This document shows positions 27,002 to 34,789 of a stretch of DNA of 64,000 nucleotides, piece after piece. This DNA is from Palsa-504 sp963739135 (GTDB lineage: Bacteria > Actinomycetota > Actinomycetes > Streptosporangiales > Streptosporangiaceae): positions 110,342 through 174,341 of the forward strand of contig CAVTZG010000022.1 in NCBI GenBank assembly GCA_963739135.1, in the 5' to 3' direction. The notes under the pieces were generated by a model. The model worked only from the letters and a program-made list of their open reading frames with translations. It was not told the origin of the DNA and did not search any database. A program made the position numbers and the translations under genes. The first letter of the stretch is position 1. Every line of letters starts with the position of its first letter.

Positions 27002-27978
27002 CGCAGCGGCGGGTCGAGCAGGCGTAGTTCGGCCTGGCCGGCGTCCAGTTCGGCGGCGATGCCAACCGGGAACGTCTGGAACGGGCCGCCGTGGCCGACA
27101 TTGGCCCAGGTGATCATGGGGACGCCGAGCACGCCGAGTCGTTCGGCCAGGATGTCGTCGATCAGCTCGCGTGGCCCGCAGCTGGCGAAGGCGCCGGTCA
27201 CGATGCCCGCCACGCCGTCCAGGTAGCCGGACCGCCGCAGCTGGGTGAGCATCCGGTCCAGGCGGGCGGGCTGCTCGTCCACGTCTTCCAGGAGCAGGAT
27301 GCCGTCGCGGGCCGGCCGCGACGTGCCGGTAGCCAGCGAGGAGACCAGCAGGCTCAGCGTGCCGCCGACGGTGATCCCGCGGGCCGTGCCTGGCACCAGG
27401 GTCGATGCCTGCGGGTACCTGATCTCGGTGGCCTGCTCGGGCCGCATCAGCGTGCGCAGCAGCGAGCCGAACGAGTAGTGCGAGGCGCTGTCGCGGATGG
27501 CGGCCATCGGGCTGAACAGCGAGGCCCAGCCGAGCCTGACCGCCAGCGCCTCGAGCACGGCCGTCACGTCCGAGTACCCGGCCACCACCTTGGGCGGCAG
27601 GCCGTCCAGGCCGTCCCAGTCCATGGCCTCCAGGGTGCGCTGCGCGCCGTAGCCGCCCCGGGCGAACAGGATCCCGGCGATGCCGGGATCAGTGAGCGCG
27701 GCGCGCAGGTCCTCGGCCCGCATCGCGTCGTCGCCGGCCAGGTAGGGCCGCATGGTGCCCGGGTCGCGGGCCGACGGGTAGGTGACCGGCTCCAGCCCGG
27801 CGAACCGCAGCGCGTCCAGCCCGGTGGCCAGCGGCTCGGGATCGACCGGGCCGCTGACGCACAGCACGGCCAGCCGGTCCCCGGGCCGCAGCGCGCGCGG
27901 GCGGGCCAGCGAACGCGGCTCCGGCGGGCGGCCCGGCGAACGCGGCTCCGGCGAACGCGGCTCCGGCGGGAGGGTCAC
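26998..27978 (-). CDS. LD-carboxypeptidase, peptidase family S66
   Basis: I start at GTG 27978, which overlaps the upstream stop as GTGA; the 326-residue protein then begins with a Pro/Arg-rich leader (residues 1 to 25). The S66 core follows: RPGDRLAVLCVSGPV, FARGGYGAQRTLE, VVAGYSDVTAVL with the nucleophile Ser, LLLEDVDEQPARLDRML with the Glu, and ANVGHGGPFQTFPVG with the His. S66 enzymes cut the L,D bond of muropeptides or cleave microcin C-type peptides. Coupling to a C45 acyltransferase is notable. It overlaps pyrD by 4 bases tail to tail. Confidence 0.9.
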   Translation of the reverse strand: MTLPPEPRSPEPRSPGRPPEPRSLARPRALRPGDRLAVLCVSGPVDPEPLATGLDALRFAGLEPVTYPSARDPGTMRPYLAGDDAMRAEDLRAALTDPGIAGILFARGGYGAQRTLEAMDWDGLDGLPPKVVAGYSDVTAVLEALAVRLGWASLFSPMAAIRDSASHYSFGSLLRTLMRPEQATEIRYPQASTLVPGTARGITVGGTLSLLVSSLATGTSRPARDGILLLEDVDEQPARLDRMLTQLRRSGYLDGVAGIVTGAFASCGPRELIDDILAERLGVLGVPMITWANVGHGGPFQTFPVGIAAELDAGQAELRLLDPPLR

Positions 27979-29147
27979 CCGACCGGGGCCTGCGTCCGGG
28001 CCGGGCGCGAGCCGAGCCAGCTGAGGTCCAGCTGCTGGTAGGAGGCCTGGCACGGCGGGCCGGGCGCGACCCACAGCTGGCCCGCGGTCAGGTCCATCAG
28101 GACCGAGGCGATGGTGGCGCCCTGCTCGAGCGGATGGAGGTCCGGGTCGGGATGGGCGCAGATGCTGTAGGGATGGTCGGCGTGGTCGGCCAGCAGCGCG
28201 CGGAAGCGGTCCAGGCCCGGCTCGGTCTGGCCGGGTGCGCCCGCCCGGAGCCGTTGCAGGCGGACGGCGCTGCTGGGCATGGACCACAGGGACAGGTCGA
28301 CCGGGTGCAGGCCCGGCGACAGGAAGTGGTTGGTGTGCAGCAGCACGCCGTGCTCGGGCAGCAGCGGGTACAGGCGGGTGAAGTCACCCGGCGCCGCCTC
28401 GATGTCCAGCGCGGTGCCGCTGCGGTGGGCGATCAGGTAGTTGGCCGAGGATGACCGGGTCCCGGCCTGGAGCACCTTGAGGGCTTCGGTGACGGTGGCG
28501 CAGTCGAGCAGGGCCCGCAGCAGCACGTGGTACGGCAGCCCGGGGATGCCGGTGTCTGCCTCGGTGACCAGGGCGTTGGTGACCAGGCCGAGGCCAGCGG
28601 CGTTCACTCCGGTCTTGGCCAGCAGGCCCGCCTCCACGACTGTGACGAAGTCCAGGCCGTCGTCCTGCCTGGCCTCCAGGATGACCAGCGTCTGCGCGGA
28701 GTGCAGCAGCCAGTCCCAGTTCTGGCCGATGAGCACGGGCCCTGGCTGGCCTGGAGCGGAGGCCACCGCGAAGGCGCTGCACTCGGCGGGCGGCCGGGGG
28801 GCCCGAGGCGCGTGCCGGGCTTCGGCGGCGTACATCACCTCGGTGCGCACGTTGATGGCCAGCACGTCGGCCAGGTCGAGCCCGGCACCGTCCGCGATGC
28901 CGCGCAGCTCCTCCAGGTAGCCGGGCCGGAAGGCGGCGATCGGGGCCTCGAACCCGGTGGCCACGCGCCGGACCTCGGACCAGTCCCACCCCGCGTAGTG
29001 CGCGAACACGCGCTGGTAGGCCTGGACGGACAGGTGCACCCGGTCCCTGGCCTGCGCGCCGTACTGCCGCCCGCGCTCGTAGCTCGTGCCCTCGACGCGC
29101 ATCAGAGGGATGGCCCCGGTCCCGTTCACTGGCGGCGTAGCTGTCAT
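27975..29147 (-). CDS. C45 family autoproteolytic acyltransferase/hydrolase
   Basis: I use ATG 29147, preceded by AAGGGCAG; a GTG at 29165 is also in frame. The precursor has the family lead MRVEGTSYERGRQYGAQAR. The Ntn nucleophile is the Cys in PAECSAFAV, about residue 123, where autocleavage would give the mature subunit. Downstream GQNWDWL, EAGLLAKTGVNAAGLGLVTN and HTNHFLSP match the acyl-CoA:6-APA acyltransferase/C45 pattern. Members acylate or deacylate amines or peptides. Translationally coupled to the LD-carboxypeptidase gene by GTGA. Confidence 0.88.
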   Translation of the reverse strand: MTATPPVNGTGAIPLMRVEGTSYERGRQYGAQARDRVHLSVQAYQRVFAHYAGWDWSEVRRVATGFEAPIAAFRPGYLEELRGIADGAGLDLADVLAINVRTEVMYAAEARHAPRAPRPPAECSAFAVASAPGQPGPVLIGQNWDWLLHSAQTLVILEARQDDGLDFVTVVEAGLLAKTGVNAAGLGLVTNALVTEADTGIPGLPYHVLLRALLDCATVTEALKVLQAGTRSSSANYLIAHRSGTALDIEAAPGDFTRLYPLLPEHGVLLHTNHFLSPGLHPVDLSLWSMPSSAVRLQRLRAGAPGQTEPGLDRFRALLADHADHPYSICAHPDPDLHPLEQGATIASVLMDLTAGQLWVAPGPPCQASYQQLDLSWLGSRPARTQAPVG

Positions 29148-29185
29148 CTCTGCCCTTCGGGTCACTCATCCTATAGGCTAATCGA

Positions 29186-29464
29186 GTGATATCGCGTCGG
29201 TTCCGGTTCGACCCGCGCGGGTGGCTGGTGCGCATCTGGTACCGGCTGCCGTTCGTCCGGCACCGGGGCGGACCCGGCCTCGCGGGTGTCCGCGAGCCGA
29301 GGCGGCCGCGACCGCCGGTGCGGCCTCCGATGGCCCAGTCCGCCGAGCCTGAAGCCGGCGGCCTGAGGGCGTCGCCGGTCACGACCCTGGAGCGGCCGGC
29401 GCGGCGCTGGTGGCGGCGGCGGGATCCGGGTACCGATGGGCTAACCCGCGGGGCAACGTCATGA
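29186..29464 (+). CDS. Small Arg/Pro-rich basic protein, unknown
   Basis: A 92-residue GTG frame divergent from the C45 gene, starting RRFRFDPRGWLVRIWYRLPF. It has no hydrophobic helix and no family I know. Its stop lies within the large inverted repeat at 29461. With 38 bases between divergent starts, it could be leaderless or not a gene. Confidence 0.38.
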   Translation: MISRRFRFDPRGWLVRIWYRLPFVRHRGGPGLAGVREPRRPRPPVRPPMAQSAEPEAGGLRASPVTTLERPARRWWRRRDPGTDGLTRGATS

Positions 29465-29510
29465 ACCTGGACTTTCACGACGCTGGAAGGTCGTGAAAGT
29501 CCAGGTTCAT
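29461..29510. terminator. Perfect 21-bp inverted repeat, likely bidirectional terminator
   Basis: Arms 29461 to 29481 and 29490 to 29510 are exact reverse complements with an 8-base loop (GCTGGAAG). The element lies between the ends of two convergent frames. There is no T-run on either side, which is common for actinobacterial terminators. The moderately AT-containing stem (for example ACCTGGACTTTCACGAC) stands out against the background and may be a member of a dispersed palindrome family. Confidence 0.72.
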
Positions 29511-29557
29511 TACCCGCTGGCGGCGACCGCCAAGACAGCTGTTTCGCTGGTGGCTTT

Positions 29558-30001
29558 CTAGTGGTGATCCTTCTCCGCGGGCACGATGAGGACCGGGACG
29601 TCAGCGTGCTCGACGACCTGGCTGCTGACCGACCCGAGCAGCATGCGCGAGAATCCGCCGCCGCCGCGCGAGCCCAACACGATCATGTCGGCGTCGGCGC
29701 CGGCAATAATGATCTCCTCGGCCGGGAAGCCCTCGATCGCCTGGATGTGGACCGAGGCCGGCTTGGAATCGCCGAGGCTGGCCAGCACCTTATCTGTTTG
29801 CGCCTTCGCGGCCTCGGCGACTTTGTGGACCAGAGCGTCGTCGCCCTGGTAGTGAAGGGCGCCACCCCAGAAACCCGCCACGGCCTGGTGCACGGTAAGC
29901 ACGGTAAGCGACGTGTTGCGAAGGGCCGCCTCCCTGGCGGCCCATTCGAGGGCACGCTGCGAATGACCGGAACCGTCCACTCCGACGAGGATTCCAGACA
30001 T
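29558..30001 (-). CDS. Universal stress protein, single UspA domain
   Basis: A 147-residue protein. MSGILVGVDGSGHSQRALEW opens the fold and VLGSRGGGGFSRMLLGSVS is the ATP-binding G-x2-G-x9-G-S/T signature. It probably binds ATP in response to starvation, hypoxia or redox stress. It is divergent from a tandem-domain Usp gene, with 290 bases between starts. Confidence 0.94.
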   Translation of the reverse strand: MSGILVGVDGSGHSQRALEWAAREAALRNTSLTVLTVHQAVAGFWGGALHYQGDDALVHKVAEAAKAQTDKVLASLGDSKPASVHIQAIEGFPAEEIIIAGADADMIVLGSRGGGGFSRMLLGSVSSQVVEHADVPVLIVPAEKDHH

Positions 30002-30293
30002 CTCACTTCTCCTTCTGTTTTAGCTGCCGCGGTACCACACAAAGCTCTTCGGTACCTTCCACACCGATGCTAGGGTCTCTAAGCCCGTCGCAACAGGGTC
30101 ATTCGGCCTGCTCGGCCTGGGATCTTGATCATTACACCTGGGTCGCGAACCGGCTGTCGTAAACGTGGCCGACTTGCTAACGATTTGCGCAACCTGGCCG
30201 CTATCGACCTGGCGACAGCAAGATCATGATGCGGGTGGGGAATGATATGCCTAACGCACCCGGCGCATTGGGTCGGTGAAGGAGGACCTGGAC

Positions 30294-31160
30294 ATGGCGG
30301 CAAAGCCCATCGTGGCGGCTACGGACGGCTCTGAGGAATCGCTGCGGGCGGTCGACTGGGCCGCTCGGGAGGCGGTGCTGCGCGGCGCCCCGCTGCGGAT
30401 CGTCTCCGCGGCCGCGCTGCCGCCCCACATGACCGGGGGCCACGACGTCTCGGGCTACGACACTGTGGCCGACGTCATCAACGAGCATCGCGACGCGGGC
30501 CTGGCCGCGGCCGCCGAGCGTGCGGCCCAGGCGGCCCCCGGGCTGCTGATCGACACCGATCACCTGGAGGGGGCGCCCGCGCAGGCGGTCACCGACGCCG
30601 GGGCGGGCGCGCTGATGCTGGTGGTGGGTTCCCGCGGGGAGGGGGCGTTCGCGGCGCTGATCCTCGGGTCGGTCAGCCGGTACGTGGCCACACACGCGTC
30701 CTGCCCGGTGGTGGTGGTGCGGGAGGAAACCACGGCGGCGCGGCGGCAGGTCGGCATCGGCATTGCCCGGGCCGAGGGCAGCGCGGCCGCGCTCACCTTC
30801 GCGTTCGAGGAAGCGGCACTGCGCAAGGCCAGCCTGGTCGTCGTCCACGCCTGGGACATGCCGCGGGGCGAGATCTCGCGGGCCGGGGAGCTGCTGTCGG
30901 CACCGGGCCTGAAGGGCATCGAGGAAGCCACGGCCAGGGCGCTGGAAGCGCTGATCAACGAGTGGCAGGCCAAGTACCCGGACGTCTCGGTCAGCCAGGA
31001 TGTCGTGCGCGGCCACCCGGGCCGCGCCCTGGCCGGCCTGTCCGCTCGCACCGACCTGGTGGTCGTGGGCCGGCACGCGGCGCACCACGGCCCCGGCACC
31101 GTCACGCACGCCGTGCTGAACCACGCCCATGGGCCCATCGTGACCGTGCCCACCGGCTGA
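30294..31160 (+). CDS. Tandem-domain universal stress protein
   Basis: ATG 30294 follows GGAGG by 8 bases; a GTG at 30276 precedes the site and is less likely. The 288-residue product has two UspA domains. Domain 1 contains VAATDGSEESLRAVDWAARE and VVGSRGEGAFAALILGSVS, with a good ATP loop. Domain 2 has VVHAWDMP and LVVVGRHAAHHGPGTVTHAV, a weaker loop. Two-domain Usps are common in the dormancy regulons of actinomycetes. It pairs divergently with a single-domain Usp. Confidence 0.93.
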   Translation: MAAKPIVAATDGSEESLRAVDWAAREAVLRGAPLRIVSAAALPPHMTGGHDVSGYDTVADVINEHRDAGLAAAAERAAQAAPGLLIDTDHLEGAPAQAVTDAGAGALMLVVGSRGEGAFAALILGSVSRYVATHASCPVVVVREETTAARRQVGIGIARAEGSAAALTFAFEEAALRKASLVVVHAWDMPRGEISRAGELLSAPGLKGIEEATARALEALINEWQAKYPDVSVSQDVVRGHPGRALAGLSARTDLVVVGRHAAHHGPGTVTHAVLNHAHGPIVTVPTG

Positions 31161-31291
31161 GGGCAGGCCCGGCCAAGCCGTGGCCAAGCCCCGGTCCAGC
31201 TCGGGGTGTCCCGGAGGCTCGCAGGCTGGACCGTTCGGCAGAAAGGTCTTTGATCTTCTACCGGGTCTGCTGACCTTCCTGTTCGGCCTGC

Positions 31292-31564
31292 TCAAGGAGA
31301 CGGGTGCGCGCCGCGCCAGGCCCGGATTGACCACTGGGAGAATCCGGAGAAGATCGAGCCGATGCTCGCGACCGAGCCGACCGAGAGCACGCTGCCCAGC
31401 GAGGCGACCGAGCCGATGGACAGGATCGAGCCCGCGGAGCCGATCGACAAGATGGAGCCTGACGAGCCGATCGACAGGATCGACCCGCTCGAGCCGATGG
31501 ACAGGAGTGACCCGCAGGAGCCTCCTGCCGGGGATGAACCGCCGCTGCTCTGCACAGAACTCAT
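31292..31564 (-). CDS. Small Ser-Ile-Gly repeat protein
   Basis: A 90-residue protein almost wholly made of imperfect repeats of the type SILSIGSSG (for example GSLLSIGSSGSILSIGSSG), then SVASLGSVLSVGSVASIGS. The period is about nine to ten residues, small and aliphatic residues alternate, and there are no charges. It could form a membrane-embedded or beta-solenoid-like structure. I recall similar small proteins next to FtsX-type permeases in actinomycetes, as here (a permease tail is 26 bases upstream). The opposite strand is also open, but its acidic EPIDRIEP translation is the mirror. Confidence 0.55.
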   Translation of the reverse strand: MSSVQSSGGSSPAGGSCGSLLSIGSSGSILSIGSSGSILSIGSAGSILSIGSVASLGSVLSVGSVASIGSIFSGFSQWSIRAWRGAHPSP

Positions 31565-31589
31565 TCTGGCAGCCGGGGGCGGGGTGGCA

Positions 31590-31811
31590 TCAGGGCGTCT
31601 CGGCTTGCAGGATCTCGGCCGCGGGGCGGCGGGCGCCCAGGCGCGCGGGGACGGCGGTGAGGACGGCGACGGCGATCAGGATGCCCAGCACCATGACGAG
31701 GAGCCACCAGGCTGACGGGTTGCTCTGCGGCCCGCCGTTCTGGACCAGGCCGTACAGGGTGGTCCCGGCTGGAATGCCGACGAGGGCGCCGATCAGCGCG
31801 GATGTCAACAA
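31590..31811 (-). pseudogene. C-terminal fragment of an FtsX-like ABC permease
   Basis: The frame reads LTSALIGALVGIPAGTTLYGL, then a transmembrane helix WWLLVMVLGILIAVAVLTAVP and ends ARLGARRPAAEILQAETP. The ARxGxRRPAAEILxxE end is the hallmark of the last helix of FtsX/MacB permeases. Upstream of about 31811 the reading is lost, so roughly 90 percent of the protein is missing. Confidence 0.7.
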
Positions 31812-31867
31812 AAGGTCACTTGGGACGCTGGGGCGAATTTATGCGCGATTTCACTCCGGCGGGATTC

Positions 31868-32089
31868 TCAGTGGACACCGTGCGGATGCTCCGGGCCGGA
31901 CCGGTGCCTGGCCAGGCTGCGCCGACGCCGGTGCAGCGAGTGGAGCAGGGCCGCGGTGACCAGCGTGGCCACGACGATCACGACGGGCGAGGAGAAACTG
32001 AGAATCTGGGTCGCCAGCTGGAACAGTGCCATGCCGACGGCGACGATCATTACCGCTGCGGCCGCGTAGGCCAATCCCCGTTGAAGCAT
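31868..32089 (-). CDS. Small two-helix membrane protein
   Basis: A 73-residue protein starting at ATG 32089 behind AAAGGGG. Two hydrophobic helices (LAYAAAAVMIVAVGMALFQL and FSSPVVIVVATLVTAALL) are followed by a basic tail HRRRRSLARHRSG. No family is recognised. The good ribosome site and hydrophobicity pattern support a real gene. Confidence 0.55.
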   Translation of the reverse strand: MLQRGLAYAAAAVMIVAVGMALFQLATQILSFSSPVVIVVATLVTAALLHSLHRRRRSLARHRSGPEHPHGVH

Positions 32090-32535
32090 TTCGCACCCCT
32101 TTGTGCGTTGTGCTATCTCTGTACAACCCCAAGCTATTTAGTACGCCACCGCTACGGGATCGTTACGAGAGCGTTTTTTTGCTCACCAGGGGTTACCGGG
32201 ACACGCCGCGGGCCAGTTGCTACCCGGCATCCGCACCCTCGAGAAAGGCCCTGCGCTTCCTGGGCAGGGAGCTGGACGGCGCGACGCAGACCGGGCATCG
32301 ATCGCTACCGCGCGCCCGCTCGAACAGGCAGCAACCATGGGCCATCATTCCCGGGACGTTCGGCACGAGACCAGGAACACGCGCCGGCTGCAGACTGTCA
32401 GCAGGTGCGGCGTGGTTGGCCGATGCTCTGCATGCTGCTGGCCATCTGTCGCCGCACCCAGGTCTCCTCCGCCGTCCGGGTGGAGGCAGACGGGAACGTC
32501 CGGCGGATCTCCCGCCGGTCATTAGGGGGATCACG
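32090..32535. other. Gene-free stretch
   Basis: This stretch separates the small membrane protein from a secreted peptide gene. It contains a T7 run at 32175 and locally lower GC near 32120 to 32180, where a minus-strand promoter could lie. Longer frames here are arginine-rich and not convincing. Confidence 0.4.
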
Positions 32536-32739
32536 GTGAGGAAGCTACTCATCGCCATCGGGGCGGCGCTCGCTGGCCTCGCCATCATCGGCGTCCCGGC
32601 CGTCACAGCATCGGCCGCCTCGGCCGCCACCACGCCGGTCATATATAACGCGGGGGTCAGCGTCAGGGTCAAATCGGGGGCTTTCCTCATGGTCGGAGGC
32701 TGGCTCGCGCCGCCAGACTGGGCTCATTCAGTCCGATAA
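32536..32739 (+). CDS. Short secreted protein, probably truncated
   Basis: GTG 32536 follows AGGGGGATCAC. The 67-residue product has a clear signal peptide (RKLLIAIGAALAGLAIIGVP, cleavage probably after ASAASA), then VIYNAGVSVRV. Related secreted actinobacterial proteins continue for about 100 residues with Trp-rich repeats; here the mature part ends after about 35 residues, so a 3-prime truncation is likely. Confidence 0.5.
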   Translation: MRKLLIAIGAALAGLAIIGVPAVTASAASAATTPVIYNAGVSVRVKSGAFLMVGGWLAPPDWAHSVR

Positions 32740-32773
32740 CGGAACTGATCTCGCGGAGAAAGCTGGCACAGCC

Positions 32774-33136
32774 ATGTACGAAAGCGACGAGGACCGCATT
32801 GACGCGGCCGAGCAGCTAGCCGAACAAAACCCCCACGCCGCCGCCGAAGCCTTCTCAGCCATCGCGTGCGACCAAGCGGTCGGCGACGAGGTGCGGCTCT
32901 CCGCCGCCGAGCGGCTCGCCGACGTCGACCCAGGCGCCGCTGCCCCGGCCTGCCTGGCCATCGCGTGCGACCAAGCGGTCGGCGACGAGGTGCGGCTGTC
33001 CGCCGCCGAGCGGCTCGCCGACGTCGATCCAGGCGCCGCTGCCCCGGCCTGCCTGGCCATTGCGCGCGACGGGACGGTCGGCGACGAGGTGCGCCGTTCC
33101 GCCGCCGAGCGGCTCGCGGCCCTCGCGACGCTGTGA
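32774..33136 (+). CDS. HEAT-like helical repeat protein
   Basis: A 120-residue protein built of 33-residue repeats: GDEVRLSAAERLADVDPGAA followed by APACLAIACDQAV. Each repeat would form two antiparallel helices as in HEAT/alpha-solenoid proteins. Nearly identical repeats at the DNA level show recent expansion. Such repeats also occur at the ends of large actinobacterial signalling proteins, so this may be a detached tail. The site GGAGAAAG is 14 bases from the ATG, which is long. Confidence 0.55.
   Translation: MYESDEDRIDAAEQLAEQNPHAAAEAFSAIACDQAVGDEVRLSAAERLADVDPGAAAPACLAIACDQAVGDEVRLSAAERLADVDPGAAAPACLAIARDGTVGDEVRRSAAERLAALATL
32858..33136. repeat. 99-bp direct repeats coding the helical units
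   Basis: Copies start at 32858, 32957 and 33056. The first two are nearly identical (two or three differences); the third diverges and is cut by the stop codon. Confidence 0.9.
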
Positions 33137-33347
33137 CGCAGGGAACAGGCACGCATCTCCCACAGGTTTCTCACGGACTGGGCAGACGGTATGGGACCAT
33201 GGCGTCCATTCCGGACACCCCGTAGGACGCTGACCTGCGATTCTGGATTGCGGAGCGTTGGCCGGACGGACTCCGTTGATCTACGAAACAGAAGGTCATT
33301 GCGGTGGCACGACCGGGCATGCATGCTGAGGCGACAGGGAGGCTGGC

Positions 33348-33755
33348 ATGTCTGACTGGGACGAATTCACCAAGCAGATCCTCGACGCTCTGCGACGATT
33401 TGTCCAAGGCGACGCCGGGCCGTACAAGAGCCTGTGGTCCCACCGGGACGATGTGACGATCTTCGGCGGCTGGGGCGCCTACGAGCAAGGCTGGGCCACG
33501 GTCGAGCCACGCCTTGACTGGGCTGCCTCCCGGTACTCCGAGGGCTGGCTGGACCGCGAGAACCTGCTTGAAGGCATGGACCAGGAAATCGCATATTCGG
33601 TCGACATCGAACGCAGTGGAGGGCGGTTCGACAACGCCCCGGAGCTCCGCGAGGCGCCGCTGCGAGTGACGCACCTGTTCCGGCAGGAGGAGGGGCAGTG
33701 GCGGATCATTCACCGGCACGCCGATTTTCTGAAGCCACGCCAGGAGTCTGGCTGA
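33348..33755 (+). CDS. SnoaL/NTF2-like (DUF4440-type) protein
   Basis: A 135-residue protein behind AGGGAGGCTGGC. It shows the NTF2-like pattern: an N-terminal helix pair, SHRDDVTIFGGWGAYEQGW, then LRVTHLFRQEEGQWRIIHRHADFL, the final strands of the cone. The family includes ketosteroid isomerase-like enzymes and binding proteins; the role is unknown. Confidence 0.85.
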   Translation: MSDWDEFTKQILDALRRFVQGDAGPYKSLWSHRDDVTIFGGWGAYEQGWATVEPRLDWAASRYSEGWLDRENLLEGMDQEIAYSVDIERSGGRFDNAPELREAPLRVTHLFRQEEGQWRIIHRHADFLKPRQESG

Positions 33756-34050
33756 CGTTTACTGGAGCTGGCGAGGTCTCGCGGCCCGGCGGTGACGGCC
33801 ACGGGTTGCATTTTGGGTTGCAGCTCACCGCCGTGCGGCACCGTTCACCGAAGACCGACCAAACCGAGTCGGTCCAGCTTGAACGGATCCGGACAGCCGC
33901 GACCCAAGCTGCTAATGCGGTTGGGTTCACTCCCGTACGGTTCAACTGGCCAAGTACGGATCTGGCGTCCACGACCAGGCAACGAGCCGCTATCTCCTCC
34001 CGATGTAAGGTACAGACCATCGGGGCCGCTGCATGGAAGGGGAGGATGTC

Positions 34051-34311
34051 ATGGCCAGACGGTGGGGCGACCTCAGCGAGCGCAGCCGCAGGCTGATCAT
34101 CGCCGCGGCAATTGGCGAAGCCATCCTCAAGACGGCGGTGCTCATCGACATCAGGCGCCGTCCGGCGGGCCAGATCCGTGGCTCGAAGCGGATGTGGATC
34201 GCAGCGGCTGTACTCCTCAACTCCGCCGGGGTCGGGCCGCTGTCATACTTCGCTTTCGGGCGGCGACGGCATGCCGAAGGCGTCGAGCTGCCAGTTCCGG
34301 GCGAGGGCTGA
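34051..34311 (+). CDS. Small two-helix membrane protein, PLDc_N-like
   Basis: I use ATG 34051, seven bases after AAGGGGAGG, rather than 34033, which lies before the site. The 86-residue product has two hydrophobic segments (LIIAAAIGEAILKTAVLI and MWIAAAVLLNSAGVGPLSYF) joined by a basic RRRPAGQIRGSKR loop and ends FGRRRHAEG. The NSAGVGPLSYFAFGR pattern is that of the PLDc_N small membrane proteins. Function unknown. Confidence 0.72.
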   Translation: MARRWGDLSERSRRLIIAAAIGEAILKTAVLIDIRRRPAGQIRGSKRMWIAAAVLLNSAGVGPLSYFAFGRRRHAEGVELPVPGEG

Positions 34312-34789
34312 GTGACAATCCCGGAAGCCGAGCAGGTACACCAGTGGACGTCGACGGACGGTAGCAGTAAGTCAGCGGCGCGATGCGGCAGGGTGGCGGG
34401 GTGGGGAATTGGCTTCGGGACGAAGAGGCCGAGGCCAGCCTGGCGAACCGCGAGCTTTAGCCGTTCTGAGTTGCGGATCCGGCGGTTAGCTGCGCGAGGG
34501 TAGGCGGCGGCGCGCCGGTCGACCTCGGGGACCGGGTCAGCGCCTTCCAGCGGGTGCGAGCAGGCCGAGGGTGCGGGCGCAGGTGACGGCCTGGCCGCGC
34601 CGGTACATGCCGAAATCCCGTCACCTCAACCAGGAGTCTGACCCTGGACCAGTCCGTAGTTGCCGAACGGCCTGCTCCCAGGGGTCGCCGCCTACTAGGC
34701 CACTCTTCAGCCTGGACTATCAGCTTGGGAATCGGACCGGTCGTGGCCGGTGAAGTCGCTGACCAGCCGAGTGCGGAGACCGGTGCAGG
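34312..34789. other. Gene-free stretch
   Basis: This 478-base region before the S41 protease chimera shows only short frames, Arg/Ala-rich on the plus strand. I find no recognisable remnant. Confidence 0.45.

Noticed and set aside
31362..31715. Plus-strand acidic repeat frame (EPMDRIEPAEPIDK)
   Set aside because: It is the exact mirror of the Ser-Ile-Gly repeat gene on the minus strand; the latter has the permease context and a more plausible composition.
34033..34050. Upstream ATG for the PLDc_N-like gene
   Set aside because: The ribosome-binding site lies between it and the ATG at 34051, so the later start is used.
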